This document shows positions 1-9,014 of a stretch of 64,000 nucleotides of DNA, piece after piece. Made by a program: the position numbers and the translations under genes. The first letter of the stretch is position 1. The number at the start of each line of letters is the position of its first letter. The notes under the pieces were generated by a model. The model was not told the origin of the DNA. It made no database searches and saw nothing but the letters and a program-made list of their open reading frames with translations. Location of the stretch: the NCBI RefSeq assembly GCF_003231285.1, contig NZ_QKNS01000001.1, forward strand, positions 1,116,001 through 1,180,000, given 5' to 3'. This DNA is from Hymenobacter sediminis. GTDB lineage: Bacteria > Bacteroidota > Bacteroidia > Cytophagales > Hymenobacteraceae.

Positions 1-2
1 AC

Positions 3-1754
3 ACCTTAACCGTAGGCGCTACCGATGCTTTAGGCCAGGTAGCGCCCCTTAGCTCCCGTGGCCCCGCTGCCGATGGGCGCATCAAGCCCGAACTCGTGGC
101 CTTCGGCGACGGCGGCACCTCCGACGCGGCGGCGCTGGTATCGGGAATCAGCTTGCTGGCGCAGCATGCCTACCTCGCCCAGCAGCGGAAGCTACCTTCA
201 GCGGCCTTGGTGAAAGCAGCCCTGCTAAACTCGGCAGATGATACGGGCCGCCCGAACGTTGATTTTGTGGGGGGCTACGGGCAGGCTGATGCGCTAGGAG
301 CCGTTGAGACCTTACTAGACGGCCGTTTCCGAGAGGGGACCGTGGCACAAGATCAGGAGCAAATTTTTACGCTTACGGTTCCGGCTGGCGTTCATCGGGT
401 GAAGGCCACCTTAGTCTGGACTGATCCGGAGGCGGCGGCCAATGCCTCGGCTACCCTCATCAATGACCTGGATCTAACCCTGACCAGCGTAGCCGACAAG
501 CAGCGCTGGCTGCCCTGGACGCTGAGTGCTTTCCCTCACTTAGATTCCCTGTCCTTACCCGCCCGGCGTCGTCCTAACCGCCGCGACAATGCCGAACAAA
601 TTACCCTGGACCTACCTGCAGCGGGCACCTATGAGCTGCGGGTACACGGGTATCAGGTAACACAGGGTACGCAGGCCTTCAGCTTAGCCTACGAGTTTGA
701 ATCTGGCCTACAATGGGTTCAGCCCACTTCGGCCCGCACCCTCCGCGCTGCCGAGGCGGCGGTGCTGCGCTGGCAGTGGGCCGGACCCGCCAGTACGGCG
801 CAGCTTCAGTACCGGCCAGTAGGCCAAACCGCCTGGACTACCCTTGCTGCCTCTGTTAATCTGCAAGAGCAGGTCTTCCGCTGGACTGCCCCGCTTACGC
901 CTACGCTGGCACAAGTGCGCCTGCTAACGGGGGCCGGCGCTGTAGAGTCAGATACTTTTTTCGTAGCGTCGCCGCTGATGACGCAAGTGCTTTACAGCTG
1001 CCCCGAAGAAACCTTACTAGCCTGGGAACGAGTACCGGGAGCTACCCAATATCAGCTCTACCGGTTAGGAGCTACCCATATGGAGCCCTACCGCCTCCTC
1101 ACTGATACCATGGTATCCGTGCCGCCTACCGATGCGGCCGCACACTACTTTGCTGTAGCACCTAGGGTAGGCGGCCGGGTGCAGGACCGGGGACTTACGG
1201 CTAATATCAGCCCCGAAAACAACGGCTGCTACATTCAATCGTTCTTGCCTACCCAGCCCGTAGCCGACAATGTGCGCTTTGATCTGCTGCTGGGCACTAC
1301 CTACCAGGTGCAGGCCCTAACCCTGGAGCGGCGTGGCACCGATGGCAGCTTCGGCAGTGTGCATCGCCAGACTTCCGTGCCCGGCACCTCTTTAGTACTG
1401 ACTGACCCCAGCCCCGTACCGGGCCCGGGCGAATACCGGGTCCGGCTTGACCTGACCAACGGACGCGTTTATTATAGCAGTGTAGAAACGGTATTCTTTG
1501 TGCGCAACACCGCCGATGTGCTCGTGTACCCGGTGCCCGTAGTTGCCGGCGAGCCTCTGACGGTAGTAGGTCCCCAGGATCAGGCCTTGCACATCCGGGT
1601 ATTTGACCTCACAGGCCGCCTGCTTCTCAATGTCACCACCAGCAGCAGTAACCTGCAAACCCTCGATACGCACGGATTGGGAAGCGGCACCTTTCTGATG
1701 AGAGTTAGTATTCCAGGTGGCAAGGAGGTGACGCGACGTATCCTGATCCTTTAG
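3..1754 (+). CDS. Subtilisin-like (S8) serine peptidase, C-terminal part, T9SS-sorted
   Basis: The gene enters from the left edge, so its start, signal peptide and the Asp and His of the triad are missing. The frame is open from base 3. It carries the SSRGP...DGRIKPE stretch that precedes the catalytic serine in subtilases, then GTSDAAALVSG with the serine codon at 120-122. Where most S8 enzymes have Pro (GTSxAxP) this one has Ala. After the catalytic domain come beta-rich, Fn3-like stretches. The last 75 or so residues (YPVPV...VFDLTGRLL...GTFLMRV...ILIL) fit a type A T9SS sorting domain, so the product is probably exported across the outer membrane and attached or released. Identity of the fold is firm; substrate is unknown. 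Confidence 0.88.
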   Translation, partial: TLTVGATDALGQVAPLSSRGPAADGRIKPELVAFGDGGTSDAAALVSGISLLAQHAYLAQQRKLPSAALVKAALLNSADDTGRPNVDFVGGYGQADALGAVETLLDGRFREGTVAQDQEQIFTLTVPAGVHRVKATLVWTDPEAAANASATLINDLDLTLTSVADKQRWLPWTLSAFPHLDSLSLPARRRPNRRDNAEQITLDLPAAGTYELRVHGYQVTQGTQAFSLAYEFESGLQWVQPTSARTLRAAEAAVLRWQWAGPASTAQLQYRPVGQTAWTTLAASVNLQEQVFRWTAPLTPTLAQVRLLTGAGAVESDTFFVASPLMTQVLYSCPEETLLAWERVPGATQYQLYRLGATHMEPYRLLTDTMVSVPPTDAAAHYFAVAPRVGGRVQDRGLTANISPENNGCYIQSFLPTQPVADNVRFDLLLGTTYQVQALTLERRGTDGSFGSVHRQTSVPGTSLVLTDPSPVPGPGEYRVRLDLTNGRVYYSSVETVFFVRNTADVLVYPVPVVAGEPLTVVGPQDQALHIRVFDLTGRLLLNVTTSSSNLQTLDTHGLGSGTFLMRVSIPGGKEVTRRILIL

Positions 1755-2062
1755 GCTTTGCACCACATGTGTTAGGTTTAGCCGAGCTTTCATCGTGCTT
1801 CCCAAGCGTATGCTTAACCCTGCTCTATACTGAAAATTTTTGGCCGGAAATGGCTCTGTGCTGACACCTGCAGGTAGGGTTGGGTCGAGAGCAAGGGGTA
1901 GGGATTCGCTTGCTGGTGCAAATAGCGTAACCAAAAGCTATGCCCAGGGAGGGCATGATTTGAGGTAGACGTTTCAGGTGCATTTCTGGCAGCCCCATCC
2001 AAACAACAAACCTTGGTGTACTACCCTCTTGAATTGGAAGAGAAGTCCTGCCTCTTCCTTTT
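1755..2062. other. Intergenic stretch with no recognised gene
   Basis: This is the convergent gap between the subtilase stop and the terminator of the metalloprotease. Open frames here run antisense across the subtilase end and show no family features. I see no RNA fold, repeat or promoter that I would defend. Confidence 0.5.
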
Positions 2063-2106
2063 TTAAAACACAAAAAACGGCCCCGGCTCATGTGAGCCGG
2101 GGCCGT
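2063..2106 (-). terminator. Rho-independent terminator of the HEIGH metalloprotease gene
   Basis: A perfect 14-bp GC-rich stem (2077-2090 with 2093-2106) with a 2-nt centre lies just beyond the minus-strand stop at 2131. Read on the minus strand it is followed by a T-rich run (2076-2063). Confidence 0.85.
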
Positions 2107-2130
2107 TTGTACTAGGTGCTAAGCGGTTGC

Positions 2131-2937
2131 TTAGTACACGTAGTTCAGTGCAGTGCGGTCGTTGCTGTTGAACGGACGGCTAACGCCATTGCCCACGCAA
2201 GCCAGCATCCAGGAGTTCGGGTCAGCGCCCGAAGGAGTGCCGGGGATGAGGATAGCACCAACCGTGCTAGCGCCCTCGTTCGAGGCAGCGCCCCCGCAGC
2301 TATAAGCGCGGTTGAAGTAGTCGGTGTGGCGGAAGCCGATGCAGTGGCCAATTTCGTGCGCCATAATGGTGGCAATGTAGCCAACGTTGGTGCTGTTGAT
2401 GGCTGTCGGCGACAGTTTGAAGCCCGGAGCAGGGTTACCACCCGAGGGGAAACCGCCCGACTGACCGAGTACGCCAGCACCCAGGTAAGCGGAAGTAATC
2501 GGCAGGTTAGCCGTGCCCGAGGTGATCCGACGGAAGGTGATGCGCAGGCCTTCGGCGTTGTAACGGCGGATGGCTTCGTCGATAGCCGATACGTAGGCTG
2601 ATGGGAAGGAGCCTTCCAGCTTCACAGTGAGTACGCGGGGCAGGCCCGTTACCAGGTTCGTAGTGCGGTATTGCTCGTCTTGGCCAACGCGGAGCAACTG
2701 AGCGTCAGGCTTGCTAGCCAGCATTTCGTTAGTCAGCAGAATGTCACCTTCTACGCGCACACCGCCTTCTACTACCTGAGCGCCAGCAGCGCTAAAGCCC
2801 AACGCTTTGATCTGGCTGATCGTCGATTCCGACACCTGGCCTTTCACTTCAACATTGGCTTTTTCTTGGCAAGAGGAAAGAGACAGGCTGGTAACTGCGA
2901 ACAGCGCCAGGGGGGCGAGTAATTTAAACTTCTTCAT
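2131..2937 (-). CDS. Dual-action HEIGH (M57-like) zinc metallopeptidase, lipoprotein
   Basis: The 268-residue product has a lipoprotein signal (MKKFKLL...LSSCQ), so it should be exported and lipidated at the Cys. The start at 2937 is chosen over the open frame extending to 3000 because it begins the signal sequence directly. The zinc site is MAHEIGHCIGFRHTDY, the HExxHxxxxxH metzincin pattern in the HEIGH form typical of M57 'dual-action HEIGH' peptidases common in Bacteroidota. The C-terminal half is rich in Gly, Ser and Asn, as in secreted proteases. The gene stands alone, with its own terminator and an AT-rich upstream region. Function is presumably extracellular proteolysis; the substrate is not evident. 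Confidence 0.85.
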   Translation of the reverse strand: MKKFKLLAPLALFAVTSLSLSSCQEKANVEVKGQVSESTISQIKALGFSAAGAQVVEGGVRVEGDILLTNEMLASKPDAQLLRVGQDEQYRTTNLVTGLPRVLTVKLEGSFPSAYVSAIDEAIRRYNAEGLRITFRRITSGTANLPITSAYLGAGVLGQSGGFPSGGNPAPGFKLSPTAINSTNVGYIATIMAHEIGHCIGFRHTDYFNRAYSCGGAASNEGASTVGAILIPGTPSGADPNSWMLACVGNGVSRPFNSNDRTALNYVY

Positions 2938-2997
2938 GTGTTTTGGTTGTGGTGGATGAAAGAACGCTGTAAACATAGGTTCTTGTTGTTGATATTT

Positions 2998-3023
2998 CAA
3001 AATTAAAGCTGATTGATTATCAA
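2998..3023 (-). promoter_or_regulatory. Candidate promoter of the HEIGH metalloprotease
   Basis: On the minus strand a TAATTTTG box (3005-2998) fits the Bacteroidota TAnnTTTG consensus. A TTG (3023-3021) lies 15 nt upstream, slightly closer than usual. The surrounding 3001-3160 is strongly AT-rich. Confidence 0.35.
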
Positions 3024-3264
3024 AATTATATACAAACTAACGTTTAATTGTTGAGTTGTTAAACAGGGTGGGAAGCCCGGAGGAATTGTATTATTTCGAT
3101 TTGTAAATATTCGGTGATAATTGATTATTTACGCTAGAACCAAATTTCGCCCCGATTGATCTATCCTTGGAATAGGACTGTTGTAGCTACATTAAATGCC
3201 GACGATTAGCGGCTAACTTGTTTCACCGCGGCAAGGAGCACAAGGCCCTCCGTCTCTAAATCTG

Positions 3265-3272
3265 TATCTTTG
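3265..3272 (+). promoter_or_regulatory. -7 promoter box upstream of ricT
   Basis: TATCTTTG matches TAnnTTTG exactly and lies 60 nt upstream of the ricT GTG. No TTG is present at the expected spacing. The rest of 3001-3332 is the AT-rich divergent promoter region with no other gene. Confidence 0.5.
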
Positions 3273-3332
3273 TCTAGAACCGATTTCAGGCGGACCATTC
3301 CTTTCCGCTTTACCATATAGATCTTTCAGGCC

Positions 3333-4922
3333 GTGGCTTGCTCATCCTGCTCCTCCTCCGGCGGGGGCTGCTCCACTACTTCTGCCAAGGGCTGCGGCTC
3401 CAAAGGCAGTTGCAGTAGCGGCTGTACCCGCCTCAATGTATTCGACTGGCTCCAGGACCTGGATATGCCCAGCGACTTTAAAGAATTTGATCTTGTAGAA
3501 GTCCGCTTCAAAGGCGGACGCAAAGATTTTTACCGTAATAAAAGCCGCCTACCCCTCATCATCGGCGATGCCGTAGTGGTGGAGTCGGCGGGTAGTGGTT
3601 GGCATCTGGGGCACGTTTCGCTGAAAGGCGAGCTGGTGCGCCTGCAGATGAAAAAGAAGAAAGTGCCCCAGGACTCGAAGGACATTCGCACGATTCTGCG
3701 GGTAGCCACCGAGCAGGACGTGGAGCGCTGGCAGGCCGTGCGCGACCTGGAAACGGGTACCATGTTCAAGGCCCGGGCTGTAGTAGATGAGCTACGCCTG
3801 AAAATGAAGCTCTCCGACGTAGAGTATCAGGCCGACCGCACCCGTGCTACCTTCTTCTATTCTGCCGATGACCGGGTTGATTTCCGCGACCTGATCAAGC
3901 GCCTGGCCGATGAATTTCGGGTGCGGGTAGAAATGCGCCAGATTTCTCTGCGCCACGAAGCCGGCCGCCTTGGCGGTATCGGCTCGTGCGGGCGGGAGCT
4001 GTGCTGTTCCACCTGGCTCACCGATTTCAAGAGTGTAAGCACTACCGCTGCCCGTTACCAGAACCTGAGCCTCAACCCGGCCAAGCTCTCGGGCCAATGT
4101 GGCCGCCTCAAGTGCTGCCTCAACTATGAACTGGATACCTACCTCGATGCCCTCAAGGACATCCCGCAGGTGCAGCGCCCGCTTCTGACCGAAAAAGGCG
4201 ACTATACCCTGCAGAAGACCGACATTTTCAAGAAGAAGATGTGGTTTGCCGTGCGCGGCGACAATAACTGGGTAGTAGTACCCACCGAGCGCGTGCGCGA
4301 AGTGCTGGAGCTGAATAAGCGCGGCGAAAAGCCCGAAAGCCTGCTGGCTCCCGTGCTGGAAGAGGAAAAAGCGCCCGAGGTAACGGCCATTGTGGAAGGC
4401 TCGCTCGAGCGCCTCGACGACAAAATCAAGGCATCTAAGCGGACCAAGCGCGGCAAGAAGAAAAAGGAAAAAGGCCCTGAAGGTGCTGCGCCCGCCGCAG
4501 TTGCTACCCCCCGGTCGGCCCGCAACCCTTCCGCCCGCTTCAACTCTTCATCAGATGCTCCCGAAGCCACCGGCGCACCCGCATCGGCTCCGGAAGCCGA
4601 CGCCGGCTCAGCCACCTCTCCGGAGGAACGTAGCCGGCCTCGCGGGGCTGCGGCTCGCCCCCTGAACCGGCGCGGCCGCGGCCGAGGAGACGGCAAACGC
4701 TCCTCAGAAGGCCCCCGTACTCCGGAAGGCGGCGCTCCGGAGGCCACCCGTCCACCTCGCGAGAATCGTCCGCCTAGGGCTGCTACCCCCCCTGATGCCT
4801 CGGAAGGCGGGGCCGGACGCGGGGAAGGCTCTGATGGTCGCCGTGGGCGCTCCGGCCGCCGGGGCAACCGCTCGGGCCGTGGGGGCAACCCAGAAGCTGG
4901 CTCTACTCCATCTGCATCCTGA
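3333..4922 (+). CDS. ricT: RicT/YaaT-family protein (PSP1 domain) with Cys-rich head and basic disordered tail
   Basis: This is a 529-residue member of the PSP1 C-terminal domain family (YaaT/RicT). The hallmark cysteines are present: CGRELCCSTW and SGQCGRLKCCLNYE, which in the Bacillus Ric complex help bind Fe-S clusters. Residues 1-32 hold eight further cysteines in a Gly/Ser-rich head (SCSSSGGGCS..., GCGSKGSCSSGC). From about residue 345 the tail is Ala, Pro, Arg and Gly rich with several RGRG-like patches, suggesting RNA or acidic-partner binding. The start is GTG at 3333, because a TAG lies in frame 15 nt upstream and the Cys-rich head begins there. gldH follows after 11 nt, so the two are probably co-transcribed. 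Confidence 0.88.
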   Translation: MACSSCSSSGGGCSTTSAKGCGSKGSCSSGCTRLNVFDWLQDLDMPSDFKEFDLVEVRFKGGRKDFYRNKSRLPLIIGDAVVVESAGSGWHLGHVSLKGELVRLQMKKKKVPQDSKDIRTILRVATEQDVERWQAVRDLETGTMFKARAVVDELRLKMKLSDVEYQADRTRATFFYSADDRVDFRDLIKRLADEFRVRVEMRQISLRHEAGRLGGIGSCGRELCCSTWLTDFKSVSTTAARYQNLSLNPAKLSGQCGRLKCCLNYELDTYLDALKDIPQVQRPLLTEKGDYTLQKTDIFKKKMWFAVRGDNNWVVVPTERVREVLELNKRGEKPESLLAPVLEEEKAPEVTAIVEGSLERLDDKIKASKRTKRGKKKKEKGPEGAAPAAVATPRSARNPSARFNSSSDAPEATGAPASAPEADAGSATSPEERSRPRGAAARPLNRRGRGRGDGKRSSEGPRTPEGGAPEATRPPRENRPPRAATPPDASEGGAGRGEGSDGRRGRSGRRGNRSGRGGNPEAGSTPSAS

Positions 4923-4933
4923 TAGTATTGGCT

Positions 4934-5434
4934 ATGCGCTTTCTCTCCCGCGTACTACCTGCCCTAAGTGTCGGAATCCTGCTGACGGCCTGCGACCCAA
5001 ATCAGGTGTTCGAAAAGAACATCGACTTGAAGTCGCCGGCTGGTGACCCCTACGTGTGGGCCGTGCAGGACAAGCCCACCTTCGAGTTTGATATTGCCGA
5101 TACTACCCAGCGTTACAACGTGTATTTCAACATCCGTAACGCCGCCGACTACGAGTACTACAACCTGTACGTGAAGCAAACCCTCACGGGCCCCGATGGA
5201 AAGCTGGTGTCGCGGCGGCTGCACCAGATGCTGCTGCTGGACCCCCAAACCGGGGAGCCCCGCGGCAACGGCACTGGCGACATCTACGACCACCAGATTC
5301 TGGCTCTGCCCAACCAGCAGTTTCATCAGGTGGGGCGTTACCGCCTGATGCTGGAGCAGTATATGCGCCAAGATCAACTCCGTGGCATCATGGCCGTGGG
5401 GGTACGGGTAGCCAAGCAGGCCCCTGAAAAATAG
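4934..5434 (+). CDS. gldH: Gliding motility lipoprotein GldH
   Basis: The 166-residue protein starts with a lipoprotein signal (MRFLSRVLPALSVGILLTAC, lipobox LTAC). The body matches GldH: FEKNIDL...W, a YNVYFNIRN...YYNLYV segment, and the DIYDHQI region near the C terminus. GldH is needed for gliding in Flavobacterium johnsoniae and is associated with the T9SS/gliding machinery at the cell envelope. The ATG at 4934 is preferred to an in-frame TTG at 4928. It lies 11 nt behind ricT, an arrangement I recall from related genomes. A strong terminator follows. Two T9SS cargo candidates in this window (at 3-1754 and 35165-36595) are consistent with an active T9SS. Confidence 0.9.
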   Translation: MRFLSRVLPALSVGILLTACDPNQVFEKNIDLKSPAGDPYVWAVQDKPTFEFDIADTTQRYNVYFNIRNAADYEYYNLYVKQTLTGPDGKLVSRRLHQMLLLDPQTGEPRGNGTGDIYDHQILALPNQQFHQVGRYRLMLEQYMRQDQLRGIMAVGVRVAKQAPEK

Positions 5435-5449
5435 CTTGCTGTCTTTTTC

Positions 5450-5499
5450 AGCCAAAGAAAAACCCCGATAGGCCAGCCTATCGGGGTTTTTCTTTGGCT
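5450..5499. terminator. Bidirectional terminator between gldH and the cold-shock gene
   Basis: A perfect 24-bp inverted repeat (5450-5473 and 5476-5499) has a GC core flanked by A-runs on one arm and T-runs on the other, so it can act on both converging genes. Confidence 0.9.
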
Positions 5500-5511
5500 C
5501 AAGCAACCAAG

Positions 5512-5703
5512 TTAGATGCGCTCTACCTTCACGGCGTTCTGGCCTTTTTTGCCATCAATAATGTCGAACGCTACCCGGTCATTCTCCCGGATTTCATGCA
5601 CAAGGCCCGTCTGGTGAACGAAAATCTCCTGACCATTTTCGTCTTGAACGATGAATCCGTAGCCTTTTGATTCATTGAAAAACTTCACTTTGCCGGTTTT
5701 CAT
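5512..5703 (-). CDS. Cold-shock domain protein (CspA family)
   Basis: At 63 residues it is a single cold-shock domain. RNP1 is KGYGFIV and RNP2 is EIFVH, preceded by the usual MKTGKVKFFN opening. Such proteins bind single-stranded RNA or DNA and act as RNA chaperones in the cytoplasm. The gene is single, converges on gldH and has its own promoter. Whether it is cold-induced cannot be told from the sequence; there is no long leader of the E. coli cspA type, since the promoter box lies about 40 nt upstream of the ATG. Confidence 0.95.
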   Translation of the reverse strand: MKTGKVKFFNESKGYGFIVQDENGQEIFVHQTGLVHEIRENDRVAFDIIDGKKGQNAVKVERI

Positions 5704-5741
5704 AGCAGGGTGTAAGCGGTTGTGGGTTGAAAGAATGGCGG

Positions 5742-5770
5742 TAAATCTACATGCTTTTCCAACTTGGCAA
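5742..5770 (-). promoter_or_regulatory. Promoter of the cold-shock gene
   Basis: On the minus strand TTG (5770-5768) is followed after 18 nt by TAGATTTA (5749-5742), one base from TAnnTTTG. It lies 39 nt upstream of the ATG. Confidence 0.5.
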
Positions 5771-5844
5771 AACCCCCCGGTGTGGAACGTCGGCGGAATG
5801 GTTGCGTATGAAAGTGGATTCCAGCTCCTCTATATTTTTCTGTC

Positions 5845-6798
5845 ATGACTGATTCCTCCACCTCCGGCTCCCATAATTCTGCAATAACCCCTACTAGCAA
5901 CCAAGCTCCGCCTGCTGCTGAGCCCAACGCCGCTGCCAGCCAAGCGGCCCCAACTGCTAATGAAATAGAACCCCATGAGCTGTCGGCTCCTGCCAATACC
6001 ACCGGCCAGCAGCCCTTTGCCCACGATGCCAACCACGACCAAAACGAGGTGGCCGGGGCTAGCCGCGGCGAGTTCGGGCGGCAGTCAGACCAGGGCGTTA
6101 CGCATGCTGGCTACGGGGCCGAGCTTAGCCGCGGCAATGCTACCTACGCAGGTACACTTGATACGCCGGCCGCTACTACGGGCTACATCGGGGAGCGGGA
6201 GCAGCGCCAGTCGGGCTTTGCCGATAGCACCAATGGCTCCCATGGCACCCAGCCGGTGGGGGGCACTTCGCCCAGTTCCTCGGGGGTAGGAACCCAGTTT
6301 GCCAACGACAACGCGGCCCCGCAGGGTCCCGATTCGGGCTACGCCGATAACTATGGCACGTCGTCGTTGGGCGGGAACCGGGCCGGCAACGGTCAGCCTA
6401 TTGCCTCGCAGCGCAACCAGCAAGAAGACTACCGCCCCAGCCACCCAGATGGAGGCCCCGAAGGCCAGCGCACCGGAGTGGCACCCAACAACACCAGCCA
6501 AGGCACCGATGAGGCAGATGCTACGCCGACTACCGGCTCGGGCAGCGGCTATCAGGCCGCCGGCTCGCCCGACGCTCAGGGCGGCGAACAGACTGGTTTT
6601 GGCTCCAAAGGCGGCTCGTATAATGATGAGTACGATGCAGCCAACAACGGCAACCAGCCCGACAGCTCACCCTCGCGCGGCGACTATACCCGCCAGGACG
6701 CGGCCCCTAACTATGGCGGCGCTTCCGACGACCGTACCAACACTGAGCGCAACCCCGACTATGGTCCTATGCCCGGCCGACCTGGCTCACCAGAGTAG
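5845..6798 (+). CDS. Low-complexity, probably disordered hydrophilic protein
   Basis: The 317-residue product is dominated by Gly, Ser, Asn, Thr, Ala, Pro, Asp and Gln. It has no Cys or Trp that I can find, only a few Lys, no signal peptide and no membrane segment. Motifs such as YADN, GNGQP and DY recur loosely but not as an exact repeat. I recognise no domain. The composition resembles intrinsically disordered stress or desiccation proteins, but that is only a compositional resemblance. Third-position GC bias and an uninterrupted frame support real coding. It is divergent from the cold-shock gene and alone in its unit. Confidence 0.6.
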   Translation: MTDSSTSGSHNSAITPTSNQAPPAAEPNAAASQAAPTANEIEPHELSAPANTTGQQPFAHDANHDQNEVAGASRGEFGRQSDQGVTHAGYGAELSRGNATYAGTLDTPAATTGYIGEREQRQSGFADSTNGSHGTQPVGGTSPSSSGVGTQFANDNAAPQGPDSGYADNYGTSSLGGNRAGNGQPIASQRNQQEDYRPSHPDGGPEGQRTGVAPNNTSQGTDEADATPTTGSGSGYQAAGSPDAQGGEQTGFGSKGGSYNDEYDAANNGNQPDSSPSRGDYTRQDAAPNYGGASDDRTNTERNPDYGPMPGRPGSPE

Positions 6799-6849
6799 GG
6801 TAGGCTGCTAATATTTGCAAAGAAAGCTCCGCCTCGCTGGAACAACGTT

Positions 6850-7731
6850 CTAGTGGGTCGGGGCTTTCTGTTTGCGGGTAGCTGAAAAGAGCTTGCCCTT
6901 CTCGTTGCTGAAAATAAAGTCCTGAGCCGTGACAAATACCAGGGCTTCCGCCTGACCGGAGTCCGGAAGATCGAGGGTGCTTTTCAGGCCATCGAAGAGG
7001 CGACGACCGGGCAAACGCTCAAACAGGTATACTTTTTTCTCGCCCAGCAATGCCACCCGTTTTCCATCCGGACTAATATCGGCGCCAGTAACCCAAGTAG
7101 GCAGCTGTAGGCTGTCGGTGAGGCGGGCCGTGTGCCGACCCGGGCGGGCGGGTAGTACGTACTGCTTCAGCCAGCGGCTCTCGCCCCGGTTTTTGGTAAA
7201 GAGGTACAGGCTGTCCTGATAGTAATAAAAAGCCTCACAATCGAAGTTGCGCAGCGGCTTACGAGGCGGAAAGTCCCGCTGATCGGCGTACGCAAACCGG
7301 ATGGTATCTACCTGCTGCAGAGTAAGGCCACTGAGGCGGTAGATGCACAGGTTGCGCCGTTTGTTCTGATTGTTACCGAAGTCGCCAAGATAAAGACGAG
7401 CCTCATCGTCCTGGGCCAAATCTTCCCAGTCGATGTTCTGCAACGGGTCTAGGTTTAGCGTCTGCAGCAGGTCGCCCTGGCGGGTTATCTTATAAAGACG
7501 GGAGGTATTGCCGCCGTCGGCGTGGGTCCACAGGTCGCCTTCGGGGCCAGCTATTTCCAAGCCTGAGCTTTCGGCTACCCGCTGCCGGTCAAGGCGGCCT
7601 ATTTCCTTTACCTCGTACTGATCGGTCGCGCTAGCAAAATCCCCGCGGCCTTTGTCGCGGGAGCAGCTGCCGAGCAGGAGCGGCAGCAGGAGGTAGGGAG
7701 CAAGCGCGGCAGTACGCGGCAAAAACGCCAT
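6850..7731 (-). CDS. Lipoprotein with predicted beta-propeller (SdiA-regulated-like)
   Basis: The 293-residue product begins with a signal peptide ending in a lipobox (LLLGSC). The body has the ESSGLE...LWTHADGGN...LYKI...DWEDLAQD...LYLGDFGNN pattern that recurs in Bacteroidota lipoproteins with a propeller fold, related to SdiA-regulated or esterase-like phytase domains. Asp and Asn clusters (HADGGN, GDFGNN) suggest calcium binding. I infer a periplasmic or surface lipoprotein; the ligand or substrate is unknown. An imperfect hairpin overlaps its 3' end but is too weak to call a terminator. Confidence 0.7.
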   Translation of the reverse strand: MAFLPRTAALAPYLLLPLLLGSCSRDKGRGDFASATDQYEVKEIGRLDRQRVAESSGLEIAGPEGDLWTHADGGNTSRLYKITRQGDLLQTLNLDPLQNIDWEDLAQDDEARLYLGDFGNNQNKRRNLCIYRLSGLTLQQVDTIRFAYADQRDFPPRKPLRNFDCEAFYYYQDSLYLFTKNRGESRWLKQYVLPARPGRHTARLTDSLQLPTWVTGADISPDGKRVALLGEKKVYLFERLPGRRLFDGLKSTLDLPDSGQAEALVFVTAQDFIFSNEKGKLFSATRKQKAPTH

Positions 7732-7862
7732 AGAGCAGATGAAAAGGTGAAGTGCCGGGCTACCCTATGCAGCCGCCCTGAGGCGCGCCTGGCTAACCAG
7801 CCCGAGCCGGGAAATTACGACATCCCGCCGGAAGCCGCCCGAAAACTCGCTTACAGCAGCTT

Positions 7863-8900
7863 CTACTTCAGTACCAAATAAGGCACCAGCTTGTCGTAGG
7901 TAGCCTGGTCCAGAATCCGAATCTGACGTAAGTCGGAGGGTTGACGGAAAGGGCCGTGCTGCTGCCGGAATGCTACTACCACCCGGGCCAAACGCTTGCC
8001 CATATAAGGATGAGCCTGCAAAACCTCGAAGGAAGCATTGTTTAAATCGAGAGGGGTAGGGGTGAAGCTTGGCGCTACAAATGTGTATTTACGCAGGCTG
8101 TCCACCAGGTCGGGCGCGTCGCGCAGGGCATATATTTCCGCGGTTTGCTCCTTGCTATGGAAGCCGCCCAGCCGTTGGCGGTACTCCACAATGCGGCGGG
8201 CGTAGCCGCGCCCAATCCCCCGAATCTGCATCAGTTGGGTGGTATCTGCAGCATTCAGGTCGAAGGCAGCCAAACGGGTAGGCTTGCGTGGAAATCGGCT
8301 TTTGTCGTTTGGTCCAAATGGTTTGCGCTCTGGGGTGGTGCCAAAGCGGTTATCAGCGTAGGTGCGGGCCTCACGGGGCGGGAGTTGGTCGGGCAGCAGG
8401 ATATAGGGCGCCAGCCGGGTATATATCGCATCGTCGAGGCCATAGGTGCGCCGGATTTGCTCTTTGGCCCGAAAGCCCCCGATAACTGTGCGGTAGTTTA
8501 TCATGCGCCGGGCTACGTAGCGCGGCACCCCACGGGCCTCCCAATCAGTTTCAGTGAGTTGGTTGGGGTCGAAGGGAGCCAGGGCTACCCGGGTTACAGG
8601 AGCGCGGCGGGGGTAGCGGCTGGCGTAGGTGGGCCGGGTAGTGCGGCGCGCGGCCAACTCCGCGGCCCAGGTATTGAGCTGTTGTTGATCGGGGGCGGGG
8701 TTGTAGGTGGGTAGCGCCGGCCGCAGGAGGTAAGGTAGGCCCAGCCAGAGCAGCATCAGCAGCAAAAGCACCACAAACCCGGAGGTTTCGCGGCGGGAAA
8801 ACCCAAAGTAGCGCCGGATGGCGCGCTGTATCGGACGGGCCGCCTTGCGGCGGCGAGGAGGGGAAGCGGGCTGCGGAACGGCAGGACGCGAAGCGGGCAT
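7863..8900 (-). CDS. Membrane-anchored helix-hairpin-helix (ComEA-like) protein
   Basis: At 345 residues it has a basic N terminus, one membrane segment (about residues 42-60, VVLLLLMLLWLGLPYLL), then three HhH units. The second and third are clearest: DLNAADTTQLMQIRGIGRGYARRIVEYR and DLNNASFEVLQAHPYMGKRLARVVVAFR. This is the ComEA-type HhH family, which binds double-stranded DNA without sequence preference. Standard ComEA is shorter, with two HhH motifs; this longer form with several units is common in Bacteroidota. A role in DNA uptake is possible but no competence gene is adjacent. Confidence 0.8.
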   Translation of the reverse strand: MPASRPAVPQPASPPRRRKAARPIQRAIRRYFGFSRRETSGFVVLLLLMLLWLGLPYLLRPALPTYNPAPDQQQLNTWAAELAARRTTRPTYASRYPRRAPVTRVALAPFDPNQLTETDWEARGVPRYVARRMINYRTVIGGFRAKEQIRRTYGLDDAIYTRLAPYILLPDQLPPREARTYADNRFGTTPERKPFGPNDKSRFPRKPTRLAAFDLNAADTTQLMQIRGIGRGYARRIVEYRQRLGGFHSKEQTAEIYALRDAPDLVDSLRKYTFVAPSFTPTPLDLNNASFEVLQAHPYMGKRLARVVVAFRQQHGPFRQPSDLRQIRILDQATYDKLVPYLVLK

Positions 8901-9014
8901 AACTAGGATATTATAACGGGCAGATAGACTACTTACAGATCCAGTATAAAGCGGAATCCGCAGAATGTCAACCCGTCGCTACCTCCTCCTGTCGCCGCGA
9001 AGCCAGCCGTAGGC

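Noticed and set aside
4202..4888. 228-codon minus-strand open frame opposite ricT
   Set aside because: It mirrors the GC-rich tail of ricT. Its Arg/Pro/Ser composition is the antisense of that tail, with no family features.
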